DNA of 64,000 bases from positions 1 through 64,000 of the forward strand of contig NZ_BALU01000005.1 in assembly GCF_000615285.1 (NCBI RefSeq). The letters are read 5' to 3'. Position numbers and translations under genes: made by a program. The notes beneath the pieces were generated by a model. It did not search any database and was not told the origin of the DNA. It was given only the letters and a program-made list of their open reading frames with translations. The stretch's first letter is position 1. Each line of letters opens with the position of its first letter. Positions 62,522 to 64,000 of the stretch are shown in pieces. Source of the DNA: Lactobacillus kitasatonis DSM 16761 = JCM 1039 (GTDB lineage: Bacteria; Bacillota; Bacilli; Lactobacillales; Lactobacillaceae).

Positions 62522-64000
62522 ATGATTGCTCAAGTGATTGTAGATGTTGCGGCGCGACAGACTGATCGCGTTTTTGAATATCATGTTCCTTCAGATCTTG
62601 AGAAGGAAATTAAGGTGGGTTCAAGAGTCGTTGTGCCTTTTGGACCAAGAAAAGTGCAAGGCTTTGTTGTCGGCCTATCTGAAACTAGCAATTTTAAAGG
62701 CAAAATGAAGGATTTGTTGGTAGTGGTTGATGAAATGTCGCCACTAACGCTTGAATTAGTTAAATTATCTGCAGATTTAGCACAAAATATTTATTCATAC
62801 CGGATCAAAATTTTACAGGCTATGCTGCCATGGGTGATGCGGGCAGGCTATCGTAAACTATTGCTCCCTGCTAGTTCAAAGGCTAAAGAGATGCCGTTTT
62901 TTCAAGGCGATCCCATTGATTTAAATAAAATAACAGATTCAACACAAATCAAGAAAATCCGCAGTTTGCTAAAAAATGATGATGCCAAGATTGAGTATGT
63001 TGTCGACAATAAGGCTAAAAAGAAAAAGGAAAATCAATATGCATTGGCTCTGGCACCAGAAGAATATACTAAAATCTATAATACTTTGCGGCAAAATGCG
63101 GTAAAGCAAAAGCAGCTTTTGATGGATATCATTGAACATACCGATGCTTATCCCAAAACACAAAAGGAATTAGAAGCTGGATTGGGTTTAACCGCTGCAG
63201 TCTTGAATTCGGCTGTTAAAAAAGGTTGGCTAAAGAAAAAGGCAGTTGAAGTTTATCGTGATCCTTTAGCCGGCTTTAAAGATGATGAAAAACCAGCTCC
63301 AATCAAGTTAAATGATGAACAACAACATGCTTTAGACGAAATTGCCAAAGCTATCGATGAGAAAAAAGCTGAAACATTTTTGCTTGAAGGAATTACTGGT
63401 AGCGGCAAGACTGAAGTTTATTTGCATGCCATCAGTAAGGCTTTAGCCCAAGGCAGAACCGCCTTGATGCTGGTGCCAGAGATTTCGCTTACCCCACAGA
63501 TGGTGCGTCAGGTAAAGGCCAGATTTGGTCAAGAAGTTGCTGTCTTGCACAGTGCGTTATCTGAAGGAGAAAAATATGATGAATGGCGCAGAATCCGCCG
63601 CGGCGAAACCAAAGTAGTAGTTGGTGCCAGAAGTGCGGTTTTTGCACCGCTTAAAAATATCGGCTTAATCGTGATCGATGAGGAACACGAGTCATCATAC
63701 AAGCAAGAGTCTGATCCGCGCTATAACGCTCGAGATGTGGCTATCTGGCGCAGTAAATACCATCACTGTCCACTTGTATTAGGCAGCGCAACGCCGTCTT
63801 TAGGAAGCCGTGCAAGGGCACAAAAGGATGTCTATCATCTTTTACGACTAACCAAGAGAGCCAACAATAAGAAGCTGCCTAAGGTGCGCTTAATTGATTT
63901 AAAGCATGTTCAATTTGCGGGTGGTCAATTTGACTTGTCGCTTGAGTTAGTCGATGCGATTAAAAAGCGCCTCGAGAAAAAAGAACAAATCATTTTAATG
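62522..64000 (+). CDS. priA: Primosomal protein N' (replication restart helicase), cut by the window end
   Basis: 493 codons are open from ATG 62522 to the last base with no stop, so the C-terminus lies outside. The N-terminal DNA-binding part starts AQVIVDVAARQTDRVFEYHV and has RVVVPFGPRKVQGFVVGL; the helicase core has Walker A GITGSGKTEVYL (about residue 296), LMLVPEISLTPQMV and the DEEH box IVIDEEHESSYKQ, followed by VLGSATPSL. The zinc-binding cysteines would come after the cut. PriA restarts stalled replication forks. It follows gmk-rpoZ as in other Firmicutes. Confidence 0.95.
   Translation, partial: MIAQVIVDVAARQTDRVFEYHVPSDLEKEIKVGSRVVVPFGPRKVQGFVVGLSETSNFKGKMKDLLVVVDEMSPLTLELVKLSADLAQNIYSYRIKILQAMLPWVMRAGYRKLLLPASSKAKEMPFFQGDPIDLNKITDSTQIKKIRSLLKNDDAKIEYVVDNKAKKKKENQYALALAPEEYTKIYNTLRQNAVKQKQLLMDIIEHTDAYPKTQKELEAGLGLTAAVLNSAVKKGWLKKKAVEVYRDPLAGFKDDEKPAPIKLNDEQQHALDEIAKAIDEKKAETFLLEGITGSGKTEVYLHAISKALAQGRTALMLVPEISLTPQMVRQVKARFGQEVAVLHSALSEGEKYDEWRRIRRGETKVVVGARSAVFAPLKNIGLIVIDEEHESSYKQESDPRYNARDVAIWRSKYHHCPLVLGSATPSLGSRARAQKDVYHLLRLTKRANNKKLPKVRLIDLKHVQFAGGQFDLSLELVDAIKKRLEKKEQIILM

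Noticed and set aside
1-64000. Insertion sequences, prophage genes, CRISPR arrays, rRNA operon
   Set aside because: I looked for transposase and integrase motifs, terminal inverted repeats, evenly spaced repeats and rRNA landmarks and found none.

Overview
The window is about 64 kb of low-GC Firmicute DNA, almost certainly from a Lactobacillus of the acidophilus/helveticus/crispatus group. Evidence is the X-prolyl dipeptidyl aminopeptidase PepX, two secreted proteins with SLAP-type cell-wall domains, strong GGAGG ribosome binding sites with occasional TTG starts, three PyrR-type attenuators and the Firmicute order nusB-folD-xseA-xseB-ispA-tlyA-recN...gmk-rpoZ-priA. I cannot fix the species from sequence alone. 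No insertion sequence, CRISPR array, rRNA operon or prophage is visible; there is one tRNA (Arg, anticodon TCT).

Layout. 1-2100: a short leader-like ORF with a terminator, then a wrecked oligopeptide-binding protein gene (oppA). 2100-6272: a glutamine/polar amino-acid ABC transporter operon lying between two copies of a small membrane gene and next to a decayed copy of a DUF59/MIP18 iron-sulfur assembly gene. 6272-7829: the L-serine dehydratase genes sdaAB-sdaAA, leading into DUF59 and the small membrane gene. 7919-10702: an AAA ATPase with a nuclease-like C-terminus, preceded by a 15-bp triple repeat, plus small unknown genes and a GNAT acetyltransferase. 10763-14382: a graveyard (metalloprotease remnant, ClC channel remnant, frameshifted cation P-type ATPase) ending in a yybP-ykoY manganese riboswitch. 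14498-16758: a CPBP membrane protease, then a Fic gene bracketed by two diverged copies of the pyrE 3' end. 16698-26594: pyrimidine synthesis as pyrFE (minus), pyrD, pyrR and pyrB-pyrC-carA-carB (plus), with PyrR attenuators before pyrF, pyrR and pyrB. 26700-36900: accessory genes (HigA, sugar transporter, msrB, pepX, a SLAP protein, a PARG-like protein, PH/SHOCT, a 676-residue unknown). 36910-41209: a HAD phosphatase and a two-gene ABC exporter preceded by a seven-residue leader peptide and an attenuator. 41309-51364: tRNA-Arg, esterase, Spx/ArsC-like protein, GH25 lysozyme, lipoprotein hydrolase, DUF2207, APH-like kinase, tautomerase, broken ilvE, DUF2325 and YitT. 51407-64000: housekeeping (L21 leader, rplU, rpmA, pepP, efp, asp23-like, nusB, folD, xseAB, ispA, tlyA, recN, gmk, rpoZ and the start of priA).

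About sixteen genes are broken. They fall into two classes: clearly decayed genes with several lesions (oppA, ClC, metalloprotease, ilvE, an MqsA-like gene), and otherwise perfect genes with one or two single-base frameshifts. Every frameshift of the second class is most simply explained as the loss of one base from a short homopolymer, so sequencing or assembly error is a serious possibility for that class. The most interesting regulatory item is the MIRLLNL leader/attenuator upstream of the ABC exporter; the most interesting structural item is the Fic islet between duplicated pyrE ends.
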